The notes: generated by a model not told the origin, from the letters alone. A stretch of DNA of 12,210 nucleotides from an uncultured Eubacteriales bacterium (GCA_900321915.1 ONXW01000200.1:1-12210), one strand, 5' to 3'. Counted from the stretch's first letter, positions 1 to 7,809 are shown. Program-made: numbers and translations.

Positions 1-1
1 A

Positions 2-1957
2 TTCATCTATGACCACAAGATCAAATTCTACACCATCGACGGCGTTAAGATCGGTATCGAGACCGGCATGGGCCCGACGAGAATCAACACCATCCTTCAG
101 TCCGCGTTCTTCAAGCTGGCGAAGATCATTCCGGAGGAGCAGGCAATCCAGTTCATGAAGGATGCCGCGCAGGCTACCTACGGACGCAAGGGCGAAGACG
201 TTGTCAAGAAGAACTGGGCGGCTATCGACGCCGGCGCAGCCAATATCGTCGAAGTGGCAATTCCGGAGAGCTGGAAGGATGCCCAGGACGAAGGCCTTGA
301 CATGACCCACGCAACCGAAGGACGCGAGGATGTCGTCAAGTTCGTCAACAAGGTCCAGGCTGCGGTCAACGCCCAGGAAGGAATGAACCTCCCGGTATCC
401 GCATTCATGGATTATGTTGACGGTACCACACCGTCCGGTTCCGCGGCGTATGAGAAGCGCGGCATTGCGGTCAATGTTCCTGTATGGGATTCTTCCAAGT
501 GCATCCAGTGCGAGTTCTGCTCCCTTGTATGTCCGCACGCAGCAATCCGTCCCATCGCTCTGACCGACGAAGAAGCCGCGGCTGCTCCGGAGGGCACTGT
601 AACCCTTCCGCTGACCGGTTTCAAGGATCAGTATAAGTTCACCATCGTCGTCTCCGCACTTGACTGTACCGGCTGCGGTTCCTGCGCGAACGTCTGCCCG
701 GGCATGAAGGGTGAGAAGGCCCTGACCATGGTTCCGCTGGATGACGGTCTCTTCCAGCAGGCTGCATTTGATTACAGCCAGAACATCCCCGAGAAGAAGG
801 ATGTCATTGAGAAGTTCAAGATCAGCTCCGTCAAGGGAAGCCAGTTCAAGAAGCCGCTCCTTGAGTTCTCCGGCGCATGCGCAGGCTGCGGCGAGACTCC
901 GTACGCGAAGCTTCTCACACAGCTGTTCGGTGACAGAATGTACATCGGCAACGCTACAGGCTGCACCTCCATCTGGGGCAACTCCTCACCGTCCACACCG
1001 TACACCGTTAACCTGGAAGGCAAGGGCCCGGCATGGAACAACTCCCTGTTCGAGGATGCCGCAGAGTTCAGCTATGGTATGCTTCTTGCCCAGAACGCAA
1101 TGCGCGACAACCTGAAGAAGAGAGTTGACGAGCTTGCCGCTTCCGACAAGGCGACCGAAGAGTACAAGGCTGCCGCTCAGGAGTGGAACGACACCTTCGG
1201 CATCGGCGCCCTGAACGGCATCGCAACCGACAAGCTGGTAGAAGCTGCCGCGGCAATCGATGATCCGCTGGCAAAAGAAATTGTAGAAAACAAGGATTTC
1301 CTTGCCAAGAAGTCCCAGTGGGCATTCGGCGGCGACGGCTGGGGTTATGATATCGGCTTCGGCGGACTTGACCACGTCATCGCGTCCGGCAAGGACATCA
1401 ACATCATGGTATACGATACCGAGGTATACTCCAATACCGGCGGCCAGTCCTCCAAGGCAACCCCGACCGGTGCGGTCGCGCAGTTTGCGGCAGGCGGTAA
1501 GGAGACCAAGAAGAAAGACCTTGCTTCCATCGCCATGAGCTACGGCTATGTATATGTCGCACAGATTGCCATGGGTGCCGATTACGCCCAGACCGTGAAG
1601 GCTCTCGCGGAAGCAGAGGCATATCCGGGTCCGTCCCTGATTATGGCATATGCTCCGTGTATCAACCACGGTATCAAGAAGGGCATGGCGAAAGCCCAGA
1701 CAGAAGAGAAGCTGGCTGTAGAGTGCGGTTACTGGCACAACTTCCGCTACAATCCGGCCGGCGGCGACAAGAAGTTCACTCTGGATTCCAAGGCTCCGAC
1801 CGGAGATTACCAGGAATTCCTGAAGGGCGAGGTCCGTTACGCGTCCCTGGCTCTGAAGAACAAAGAGAGAGCTGCAAAACTCGATGCAGAGAACGAGAAG
1901 GCTGCAAAGGAGAGATTCGAGTATCTCAACAAGCTCATCACTCTGTACAACAACTGA
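2..1957 (+). CDS. nifJ: Pyruvate:ferredoxin (flavodoxin) oxidoreductase, C-terminal part (5' truncated by window edge)
   Basis: Oxidatively decarboxylates pyruvate to acetyl-CoA and CO2, passing electrons to ferredoxin, in the cytoplasm of anaerobes. The frame is open from base 2, before the first ATG at 68, so the gene enters from the left; about 650 residues are visible of a family usually near 1,170-1,190. Visible in order: a ferredoxin-type 2x[4Fe-4S] domain with CIQCEFCSLVCP (500-535) and CTGCGSCANVCP (665-700), then the thiamine-diphosphate domain with CAGCGETPY (878-904), GDGWGYDIGFGG (1331-1366) and YSNTGGQSSK (1427-1456). The proximal cluster ligands appear complete: two Cys in CAGC, one in NATGCT (near 962) and one in PCINHG (1658), matching the spacing known from Desulfovibrio africanus PFOR. 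It ends at TGA 1955-1957 and is followed by a terminator, so it is monocistronic or the last gene of its unit. Nothing looks damaged. Confidence 0.97.
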   Translation, partial: FIYDHKIKFYTIDGVKIGIETGMGPTRINTILQSAFFKLAKIIPEEQAIQFMKDAAQATYGRKGEDVVKKNWAAIDAGAANIVEVAIPESWKDAQDEGLDMTHATEGREDVVKFVNKVQAAVNAQEGMNLPVSAFMDYVDGTTPSGSAAYEKRGIAVNVPVWDSSKCIQCEFCSLVCPHAAIRPIALTDEEAAAAPEGTVTLPLTGFKDQYKFTIVVSALDCTGCGSCANVCPGMKGEKALTMVPLDDGLFQQAAFDYSQNIPEKKDVIEKFKISSVKGSQFKKPLLEFSGACAGCGETPYAKLLTQLFGDRMYIGNATGCTSIWGNSSPSTPYTVNLEGKGPAWNNSLFEDAAEFSYGMLLAQNAMRDNLKKRVDELAASDKATEEYKAAAQEWNDTFGIGALNGIATDKLVEAAAAIDDPLAKEIVENKDFLAKKSQWAFGGDGWGYDIGFGGLDHVIASGKDINIMVYDTEVYSNTGGQSSKATPTGAVAQFAAGGKETKKKDLASIAMSYGYVYVAQIAMGADYAQTVKALAEAEAYPGPSLIMAYAPCINHGIKKGMAKAQTEEKLAVECGYWHNFRYNPAGGDKKFTLDSKAPTGDYQEFLKGEVRYASLALKNKERAAKLDAENEKAAKERFEYLNKLITLYNN

Positions 1958-1990
1958 TGAAACAGTCCGCAGCAATGCGAAAGATTTCGG

Positions 1991-2023
1991 GAAGCTGCCG
2001 CGTAAGCGGCAGCTTCTTTTATT
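1991..2023 (+). terminator. Intrinsic terminator after nifJ
   Basis: A perfect 11-bp GC-rich stem, GAAGCTGCCGC (1991-2001) with GCGGCAGCTTC (2006-2016), closes a 4-base loop GTAA and is followed by TTTTATT. It sits 33 bases after the nifJ stop codon and separates nifJ from the comM operon. Confidence 0.93.
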
Positions 2024-2027
2024 CTGC

Positions 2028-2056
2028 TTGAATTTTCATCTCAGGAGAAGTATAAT
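2028..2056 (+). promoter_or_regulatory. Sigma-A-type promoter for comM-dprA-topA
   Basis: TTGAAT (2028-2033, 4 of 6 to TTGACA) and a perfect TATAAT (2051-2056) are separated by exactly 17 bases. It starts just after the nifJ terminator and predicts transcription from about 2063, giving a leader of roughly 75 bases before the comM TTG start. Inferred from sequence only. Confidence 0.75.
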
Positions 2057-2136
2057 TCTATCATCTGTTCTGTTTATCTTTGTTCATTCTGATTATCCGT
2101 GCATTCTTCCCACAGATTTTCCGGGAGGTTCTGCCA

Positions 2137-3669
2137 TTGTTTTCAAAAATCAACACTTACGGGATTCACGGTGTGGAGAGTTACCGTATTGCCGCGGAGG
2201 TAGACGTCAGTGACGGTCTGCCCGGCTTTTCCATGGTCGGATATCTTGCTGAGGAGACAAGGGAAGCGCAGGAGCGGGTCCGCACGGCCCTGCGGAATGC
2301 CGGGTTTTCCATCCCTCCGAGAAGGGTGACTGTCAACCTTTCACCGGCCGGCGTAAGGAAAAACGGGACATCCTTCGACTGTGCGGTGGCGCTCGGGATA
2401 CTGTGCTGCATCGGGAAGCTGGACTGTGAAAAGCTTGCCCCCTTCGCCTTTCTGGGAGAGCTGGGACTGGACGGGAGGATAAGGCCTGTAAAGGGGGTTC
2501 TGCCGTCGGTCCTCGCAGCCGGTGACGATGGTCTGAGGGCTGTTTTTGTGCCCTCCGCGAATGTTCTGGAAGGTTCCCTTGCGGAAGGGATTCCGGTTAT
2601 CGGTGCCGAATCGCTCACGGAGCTTGTGGAAATTCTCCGTCACCGTGATCCGACTGAATTCGCTTCCGCGGCGCCTGTATTCCGAAAGGAGAAGGAAGAA
2701 CCCCTTCCCGACTTTGCCGACATCCAGGGCCTTCCCCTCGTCCGTCTGGCCTCCATGGCAGCCTGTGCCGGAGGCCACAATATTCTCTACATCGGACCTG
2801 CCGGAACCGGCAAAACCATGACGGCGTCAAGGCTTCCTTCCCTGATGCCGCCGATGAGCCGCCGGGAATGCCTGGAGGTTTCCAAACTTTACAGCATCTG
2901 CGGTCTTCTTGACCCGAGGTTCCCCCTGGTGACCAGGCGTCCGTTCCGGGCACCCCACCACAGTATCACACCGGCATCCCTCATCGGCGGCGGCAGGCGC
3001 CCGGTACCCGGGGAGATATCCCTGGCATCCGGCGGTATCCTGTTTCTGGATGAGCTTCCGGAATTTGCGCCGAGAATCATCGATCTGCTGCGCCAGCCTC
3101 TGGAGGAGAAGGAAGTCCGGGTGAACAGGCTGTCCGGCTCCGAACGGTATCCTGCGGACTTTATCCTGGCAGCCGCCATGAATCCCTGCAAGTGCGGTTA
3201 TTATCCGGATATGGCAAAATGCAGGTGCACGGAGGCGCAGAGACAGAAATACCTCTCCTCGGTGTCCGGGCCTTTCCTCGACAGGATAGATATCGGCGTT
3301 GAGGTGCCGCTCCAGAGATATCATCTGCATAAAATTAAGAAGGCGGAGGACAGCTCCTCCGCAATGAGAAAAAAAGTGCTTGCGGCTGCCCGGATACAGG
3401 AAGACCGGTTCCGCGGAACCGGAATCAGGAAAAACGCGGATATGACACCGGACATGCTTCGGGAATACTGTCCGCTGGACCGGGAGGCGGCTTCTTTCCT
3501 GGAGCGTTATCTCTCTTTAAAGAATGTGAGCGCCCGCGGAGCGGATAAAATCCTGAAGATCTCCAGGACGCTTGCGGACCTGGAAGCGCGGGGGAAGATA
3601 AGCGCAAATGACGTGGCACAGGCCGTTTCTTTCCGCAGCTTCGCGGAGCATTACTGGAGGAGGGGATAG
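2137..3669 (+). CDS. comM: YifB/ComM family AAA+ Mg-chelatase-like ATPase
   Basis: A homologue of ComM, shown in Vibrio/Haemophilus to be a hexameric helicase promoting branch migration during natural transformation; its role in Bacillota is less defined. I chose TTG 2137: the family begins (M)FSKI, GGGAGG (2123-2128) lies 8 bases upstream, and the resulting 510 aa match the family (about 506). The in-frame ATG at 2080 would add 19 non-conserved residues and has no good ribosome site. N-terminal Lon-S5-like domain (about 1-170), then the chelatase AAA+ domain: Walker A GPAGTGKT (220-227), RPFRAPHHS, Walker B ILFLDELPEF (D305, E306), arginine-bearing GPFLDRIDIGVEV, and a C-terminal Mg-chelatase helical domain (about 410-510). 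C351, C353, C362 and C364 form a possible metal site. It is first in an operon, with one base between its stop and dprA. Confidence 0.95.
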   Translation: MFSKINTYGIHGVESYRIAAEVDVSDGLPGFSMVGYLAEETREAQERVRTALRNAGFSIPPRRVTVNLSPAGVRKNGTSFDCAVALGILCCIGKLDCEKLAPFAFLGELGLDGRIRPVKGVLPSVLAAGDDGLRAVFVPSANVLEGSLAEGIPVIGAESLTELVEILRHRDPTEFASAAPVFRKEKEEPLPDFADIQGLPLVRLASMAACAGGHNILYIGPAGTGKTMTASRLPSLMPPMSRRECLEVSKLYSICGLLDPRFPLVTRRPFRAPHHSITPASLIGGGRRPVPGEISLASGGILFLDELPEFAPRIIDLLRQPLEEKEVRVNRLSGSERYPADFILAAAMNPCKCGYYPDMAKCRCTEAQRQKYLSSVSGPFLDRIDIGVEVPLQRYHLHKIKKAEDSSSAMRKKVLAAARIQEDRFRGTGIRKNADMTPDMLREYCPLDREAASFLERYLSLKNVSARGADKILKISRTLADLEARGKISANDVAQAVSFRSFAEHYWRRG

Positions 3670-3670
3670 T

Positions 3671-4762
3671 ATGACAGCAGAACACAGGGCGGCATTATGG
3701 CTGGCAATGCACGAGTATATCGGAGCGTTGAGGGCGTCGGGGCTCAGAAACCTCGCCGGAAGCTTTTCGGACATACCGAAGCTTTCCGCTGAGGAAATCA
3801 GGAGTGCGGGGATACTTCAGGAACGGGAGCTGAAGCTCTGGACGGACACACGCGTCACAGAAGAAATGCTGGAGAGAACAGAGGCCCGCATGGAGCGCGC
3901 CGGGATTCGGATGATAATACGCAGCGATGGAGAGTTCCCGGAACGCCTGAAGAACCTCAGGGACTGTCCGGAATGGCTGTTTGTGCGGGGACACCTTCCA
4001 CCGGAGGACCTGCCGCGGGCCGCGATTGTCGGGGCCAGGGGATGTACGGATTACGGAAAGACACAGGCAGAGCTTTTCGGACGGCTGCTCGCAAGGCAGG
4101 GGATTCCGGTGGTGAGCGGCCTGGCTGCGGGGATAGATTCTGCAGCCCATGAAGGCGTTCTCTGCGAAAACGGCAGCGCTTACGCCGTGCTGGGGAATGG
4201 GCTGAACCTGTGCTATCCGAAGAGCAGCCGGAACCTGTATCAGCGGATTCCGGGACGGGGCGGGCTTATATCCGAATATCTCCCGGATGTTCCCCCGATG
4301 CACTGGCATTTCCCCGCGAGAAACCGTATTATCAGCGGCCTGGCTGACCTGGTGATCGTCATAGAAGCGAGGAAGCGGAGCGGATCGCTTATCACGGCGG
4401 ATCTCGCGCTGGAGCAGGGGAGGGATGTTTTCGCCCTTCCCGGACGCTGGGACGATCCCCTCAGCGAAGGCTGCAACAGGCTGATCCGCGTGGGTGCGGG
4501 TATTATAACCAATCCCTCCGACATCCTCGATTATTTCCACAGGGAAACGCAAATTCCGCCGGAAAAGGAAAGATGTGTGTTTAAACTTGCCAAGAACGAA
4601 AAAATGGTGTATAGTGCAATCGATTCGCGCCCCAGATCAGCGGAAGAAATTATTGTCCGCAGCGGGCTTTCCGCCGCTGACTGCATGAGTATCCTTATGG
4701 ACCTGGAGATGCGCGGACTGGTTCAGCAGCCCGATAATCAGTATTATGTCAGGATAGAGTAG
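3671..4762 (+). CDS. dprA: DNA-processing protein DprA/Smf
   Basis: DprA binds incoming single-stranded DNA and loads RecA during natural transformation; the gene is also kept widely in non-competent bacteria. I chose ATG 3671 (363 aa) rather than the in-frame ATG at 3608, because 3608 lies inside comM and 3671 has a strong GGAGGAGGGG site (3657-3666) just upstream. An N-terminal helical segment (about 1-100) precedes the Rossmann-like core: GARGCTDYGK (from G121), VSGLAAGID (S149-D156), VLGNGLNLCYP, GGLISEY, HFPARNRIISGLAD, ARKRSGSLITA and FALPGR. The last 60 or so residues form a winged-helix module (SAEEIIVRSGL...MRGLVQQ), typical of Bacillota and proteobacterial DprA. It sits between comM and topA with 1- and 2-base gaps, so the three are surely cotranscribed. 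No key residue seems lost. Confidence 0.96.
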   Translation: MTAEHRAALWLAMHEYIGALRASGLRNLAGSFSDIPKLSAEEIRSAGILQERELKLWTDTRVTEEMLERTEARMERAGIRMIIRSDGEFPERLKNLRDCPEWLFVRGHLPPEDLPRAAIVGARGCTDYGKTQAELFGRLLARQGIPVVSGLAAGIDSAAHEGVLCENGSAYAVLGNGLNLCYPKSSRNLYQRIPGRGGLISEYLPDVPPMHWHFPARNRIISGLADLVIVIEARKRSGSLITADLALEQGRDVFALPGRWDDPLSEGCNRLIRVGAGIITNPSDILDYFHRETQIPPEKERCVFKLAKNEKMVYSAIDSRPRSAEEIIVRSGLSAADCMSILMDLEMRGLVQQPDNQYYVRIE

Positions 4763-4764
4763 AT

Positions 4765-6834
4765 ATGGCAAAAAATCTTGTTATTGTTGAGTCACCTGCA
4801 AAGGTCAAAACCATTAAAAAATTCCTCGGTTCCAGCTACACTGTGGATGCTTCCGGCGGCCATGTCCGGGACCTTCCCAAAAGCCAGCTGGGCTTCGATC
4901 CGGCGAATGACTATGAGCCCAAATACATAACCATCCGCGGCAAGGGGGATGTACTGGCGAGACTGCGCAAGGAGGTCAAAAAAGCGGATCACGTCTATCT
5001 CGCGACGGACCCTGACCGTGAGGGGGAAGCTATCTCCTGGCATCTTTCCAAGGCGCTGAAGCTGGACGGAAGCGATGACGGAAAGGTCCAGAGGATTACC
5101 TTCAACGAGATCACGAAAAACGCGGTGAAGGAATCCCTGAAGCATCCGAGACCCATCGATATGGATCTGGTGGACGCCCAGCAGGCCCGCAGGATCCTGG
5201 ACCGGATGGTGGGTTATATGATCAGCCCCCTGCTGTGGGCAAAGGTCAAGCGCGGACTTTCCGCCGGCAGGGTGCAGTCTGCAGCCCTCCGTATGATCTG
5301 CGACCGTGAGGAGGAGATCAATTCCTTTATCCCCGAGGAGTACTGGACGCTGGACGCAAAGCTTTCCCAGGGGAACAGCAGGAAAACGCTGACAGCCCAT
5401 TATTACGGAAAAAACGGCAGGAAAGCAGTCCTGAACAATGCCGCCGACGTGGAGGCGGTGCTTGGGGATCTGGAAAATGCTTCTTTCATTGTAAGTGATG
5501 TGAAGCCGGCCGAGAGGATCAAAAAGTCCCCTCTGCCCTTCACAACCAGCACACTGCAGCAGGTTGCCGCATCCAGCCTGAATTTCTCGACTTCCAAGAC
5601 GATGCGGCTGGCCCAGCAGCTCTATGAAGGCGTGGAGATACAGGGAAAGGGCACCATTGCCCTGATTACCTACCTGAGAACGGATTCCACCCGCGTTTCC
5701 GAGGAGGCGGAGAGCGCAGCCGCGGCATATATCGGGGAACATTACGGAAAACAGTATGTGGCACCGCACCAGGCAGCGAAAAAGTCCGGCGCCAGGATAC
5801 AGGATGCGCACGAGGCTATCCGTCCCGTCGATATCACACTCACGCCCGTGATGGTAAAGGAATCCCTGGGCAGGGACCTGTTCCGCCTTTACCAGCTGAT
5901 TTGGAACCGCTTTACCGCCAGCCGTATGAAGGCTGCTGTCTATGAACAGACAACCGTCCGTATTTCGGCCGGAAAGCACCTGTTTGCCATGTCCTCATCC
6001 CGGGTAGTATTTGACGGTTTCCTCTCAGTCTACTCCATCGACAGTGAAAAAGAGGAAAAGAACGAGCTGACGGAAAAGCTGGAAAAGGGCATGGAGCTCA
6101 CGGCTGTATCCCTGGAAAAGGAACAGCATTTTACCCAGCCGCCGGCACATTTCACAGAAGCTACGCTCGTCCGCGCCATGGAAGAGGAAGGCATCGGCCG
6201 TCCCAGCACCTATGCCCCGACCATTGCTGTCCTTATGAACAGGCACTATATCATCAAGGAGAATAAGAATCTCTTTGTGACTGAGCTCGGGGAAGTGGTC
6301 AACGGCATCATGGAAAAAGCATTTCCCACAATTGTCGACACGCAGTTTACCGCAAATATGGAGTACCTCCTGGACAGTATCGGGGAAGGAAATGTCGCCT
6401 GGAAGACCGTCATAGAGAACTTTTATCCGGACCTCAACGAGGCGGTGGAAGAAGCCCGGAAAAAACTGGAAACCGTTAAGGTTGCGGATGAAGAGACCGA
6501 TGAAATCTGCGAACTCTGCGGGCGCCGGATGGTTATCAAATACGGCCCCCACGGCAAATTCCTGGCCTGCCCCGGATTCCCGGACTGCAGGAATACCAGG
6601 CCGTATCTGGAAAAAATCGGCGTGATGTGCCCGAAATGCGGAAAAGACCTGGTGGTGCGGAAGTCCAAAAAGGGAAGACGGTATTACGGCTGTTCCGGCT
6701 ATCCGGACTGTGACTTCATGAGCTGGGCCAAACCTTCGGCTGAGAAATGCCCCAGATGTGGGAAAATGATGGTTGAAAAAGGCAAAAAGTTGCTATGTTC
6801 CGATCCTGAATGCGGATTTGTCAAAACGATTTGA
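4765..6834 (+). CDS. topA: DNA topoisomerase I (type IA)
   Basis: Relaxes negative supercoils by transient single-strand cleavage through a 5'-phosphotyrosine link, using Mg2+. At 689 aa it is the usual length for Bacillota TopA. The toprim domain opens with NLVIVESPAKVKTIKKFLG and carries the metal-binding ATDPDREGE motif (A80-E88). The helical domain has the conserved SAGRVQSAALR. The catalytic tyrosine is Y303 in LITYLRTDST, and GIGRPSTYAPTI follows. The C-terminus holds three four-cysteine zinc ribbons: C582/C585/C602/C608, C622/C625/C643/C649 and C662/C665/C678/C683. The start ATG is 2 bases after the dprA stop with only a weak AGGA-type site, which suggests translational coupling to dprA. 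There is no terminator after the gene, so some readthrough into codY is likely. Confidence 0.98.
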   Translation: MAKNLVIVESPAKVKTIKKFLGSSYTVDASGGHVRDLPKSQLGFDPANDYEPKYITIRGKGDVLARLRKEVKKADHVYLATDPDREGEAISWHLSKALKLDGSDDGKVQRITFNEITKNAVKESLKHPRPIDMDLVDAQQARRILDRMVGYMISPLLWAKVKRGLSAGRVQSAALRMICDREEEINSFIPEEYWTLDAKLSQGNSRKTLTAHYYGKNGRKAVLNNAADVEAVLGDLENASFIVSDVKPAERIKKSPLPFTTSTLQQVAASSLNFSTSKTMRLAQQLYEGVEIQGKGTIALITYLRTDSTRVSEEAESAAAAYIGEHYGKQYVAPHQAAKKSGARIQDAHEAIRPVDITLTPVMVKESLGRDLFRLYQLIWNRFTASRMKAAVYEQTTVRISAGKHLFAMSSSRVVFDGFLSVYSIDSEKEEKNELTEKLEKGMELTAVSLEKEQHFTQPPAHFTEATLVRAMEEEGIGRPSTYAPTIAVLMNRHYIIKENKNLFVTELGEVVNGIMEKAFPTIVDTQFTANMEYLLDSIGEGNVAWKTVIENFYPDLNEAVEEARKKLETVKVADEETDEICELCGRRMVIKYGPHGKFLACPGFPDCRNTRPYLEKIGVMCPKCGKDLVVRKSKKGRRYYGCSGYPDCDFMSWAKPSAEKCPRCGKMMVEKGKKLLCSDPECGFVKTI

Positions 6835-6856
6835 CAACACAGTAAACAGCTATAAT
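6831..6856 (+). promoter_or_regulatory. Possible upstream codY promoter with short spacer
   Basis: A perfect TTGACA (6831-6836, overlapping the topA stop) and a perfect TATAAT (6851-6856) are both present, but the spacer is only 14 bases, shorter than the normal 16-18. It may be weak, activator-dependent, or the hexamers may be unrelated. Confidence 0.3.
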
Positions 6857-6878
6857 TTTCGCAATTAGCCAAAAAATA

Positions 6879-6907
6879 TTGCCCACAGTGACATTTTGTG
6901 ATACAAT
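6879..6907 (+). promoter_or_regulatory. codY promoter with extended -10
   Basis: TTGCCC (6879-6884) is followed after 17 bases by TACAAT (6902-6907). A TGA just before the -10 gives an extended TGN element (6899-6901). Transcription would begin near 6914, leaving a leader of about 44 bases that contains the AAGGAGG ribosome site. Confidence 0.65.
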
Positions 6908-6937
6908 TTAAGTGAGCTCTTAGATTCCGGTATCACA
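6897..6937 (+). repeat. 8-bp inverted repeat spanning codY promoter -10 and leader
   Basis: TGTGATAC (6897-6904) and GTATCACA (6930-6937) are perfect inverted copies with centres 33 bp apart. The left arm overlaps the extended -10 of the codY promoter and the right arm lies just upstream of the ribosome site. It could be an operator or, in transcripts arriving from upstream, a weak hairpin. Confidence 0.45.
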
Positions 6938-6957
6938 TTTCACAAGGAGGTTTTTCC

Positions 6958-7737
6958 GTGGGCGTACAACTTTTAGATAAGACTAGAAAAATTAACAAGC
7001 TGCTGCACAATAACCATTCCCACAAAGTTGTTTTCAATGATATCTGTGAAGTGCTGAGCGAGATTCTCGAATCCAATATACTGGTCATCAGCCGGAAGGG
7101 TAAGGTACTGGGCGTTGCCATCCATCCCGGGATTGAAGAAATCCATGAATTGATTGAGGATCAGGTCGGCGGGTTTATTGACCATATGCTGAATGAACGC
7201 CTGCTGAGTGTTCTCTCCACAAAAGAAAATGTGAATCTTGCCACTCTCGGGTTTGCGGAGGAGAATGTCAATAAATATCAGGCCATTATCACACCTATCG
7301 ATATTTCCAGCGAGCGTCTGGGGACCCTGTTTATCTATAAGTCCGGTTCGCAGTACGACATCGATGACATCATCCTCAGCGAGTACGGCACAACCGTAGT
7401 AGGGCTTGAGATGATGCGCTCCGTGAACGAGGAGAACGCGGAAGAGACGAGGAAAATACAGATTGTCAAGTCCGCCATCAGTACACTTTCCTTTTCAGAG
7501 CTTGAGGCAATCACCCATATTTTTGATGAACTGCACGGCAGTGAGGGAATCCTTGTAGCGTCCAAGATTGCCGACCGCGTCGGCATTACCCGTTCCGTCA
7601 TCGTAAACGCCCTCAGGAAGTTTGAGAGCGCGGGCGTTATCGAATCCCGTTCCTCCGGTATGAAGGGGACCTATATCAAAGTGCTGAACGATGCCGTATT
7701 TGATGAACTGAACGGCATGAAAGCCGAGAAAGCCTGA
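6958..7737 (+). CDS. codY: GTP/branched-chain-amino-acid-type global regulator CodY
   Basis: CodY represses or activates nutrient-adaptation genes; in Bacillus subtilis it is activated by branched-chain amino acids and GTP. I chose GTG 6958: AAGGAGG (6944-6950) lies 7 bases upstream, and the 259-aa product equals the B. subtilis length and aligns from its first residues (LLDKTRKIN versus LLQKTRIIN). The N-terminal GAF-like domain spans about 1-155 and the C-terminal winged helix-turn-helix about 175-259. The helix-turn-helix is nearly identical to known CodY: ASKIADRVGITRSVIVNALR begins at A201, followed by the KGTYIKVLN wing. The GAF domain is much less conserved around the ligand loop (ATLGFAEENVNKYQ region, about 93-106). 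Its leader contains a promoter and weak CodY-box-like sequence. A strong terminator follows, so it is probably monocistronic or a distal gene of the topA transcript. Confidence 0.97.
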   Translation: MGVQLLDKTRKINKLLHNNHSHKVVFNDICEVLSEILESNILVISRKGKVLGVAIHPGIEEIHELIEDQVGGFIDHMLNERLLSVLSTKENVNLATLGFAEENVNKYQAIITPIDISSERLGTLFIYKSGSQYDIDDIILSEYGTTVVGLEMMRSVNEENAEETRKIQIVKSAISTLSFSELEAITHIFDELHGSEGILVASKIADRVGITRSVIVNALRKFESAGVIESRSSGMKGTYIKVLNDAVFDELNGMKAEKA

Positions 7738-7754
7738 GTATACAGAAAAAAAGA

Positions 7755-7800
7755 AAAACAGGGGTGTCAAGAAAAAAGACTTGACACCCCTGTTTTCTTC
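7755..7800 (+). terminator. Strong, probably bidirectional terminator after codY
   Basis: A perfect 17-bp stem, 7755-7771 with 7780-7796 (core CAGGGGTGTCAAG / CTTGACACCCCTG), closes an 8-base loop. The right arm ends in TTTT followed by CTTC, and on the other strand the tail is also T-rich (A-rich 7744-7758 on +), so it should stop transcription in both directions. Its right arm contains the -35 box of the next promoter. Confidence 0.9.
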
Positions 7801-7809
7801 ATGTAGTAT
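7781..7809 (+). promoter_or_regulatory. Promoter of the ylxM-ffh-rpsP operon, overlapping the codY terminator
   Basis: A perfect TTGACA (7781-7786) lies inside the right arm of the codY terminator stem. TAGTAT (7804-7809, 4 of 6) follows after 17 bases; TATAGT at 7807-7812 is an alternative -10 with a 20-base spacer. Transcription would start near 7816, about 30 bases before ylxM. Confidence 0.7.

Noticed and set aside
986..1975. Long open frame on the - strand opposite nifJ (329 codons)
   Set aside because: It lies fully antisense to a well-conserved gene, has no recognisable domain or ribosome site, and arises from the GC-biased codon use of nifJ.
2080..2136. Upstream ATG (2080) as the start of comM
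   Set aside because: The 19 extra residues are hydrophobic and not seen in the family; TTG 2137 has a well-placed GGGAGG and gives the canonical FSKI start.
3608..3670. Upstream ATG (3608) as the start of dprA
   Set aside because: It would overlap comM by 62 bases and add non-conserved residues; ATG 3671 has a strong ribosome site.
3695..4552. Open frame on the - strand opposite dprA (285 codons)
   Set aside because: Antisense shadow; no start signal or family resemblance.
4792..5979. Long open frame on the - strand opposite topA (395 codons)
   Set aside because: Antisense shadow of the conserved toprim and catalytic domains; the predicted protein resembles no family.
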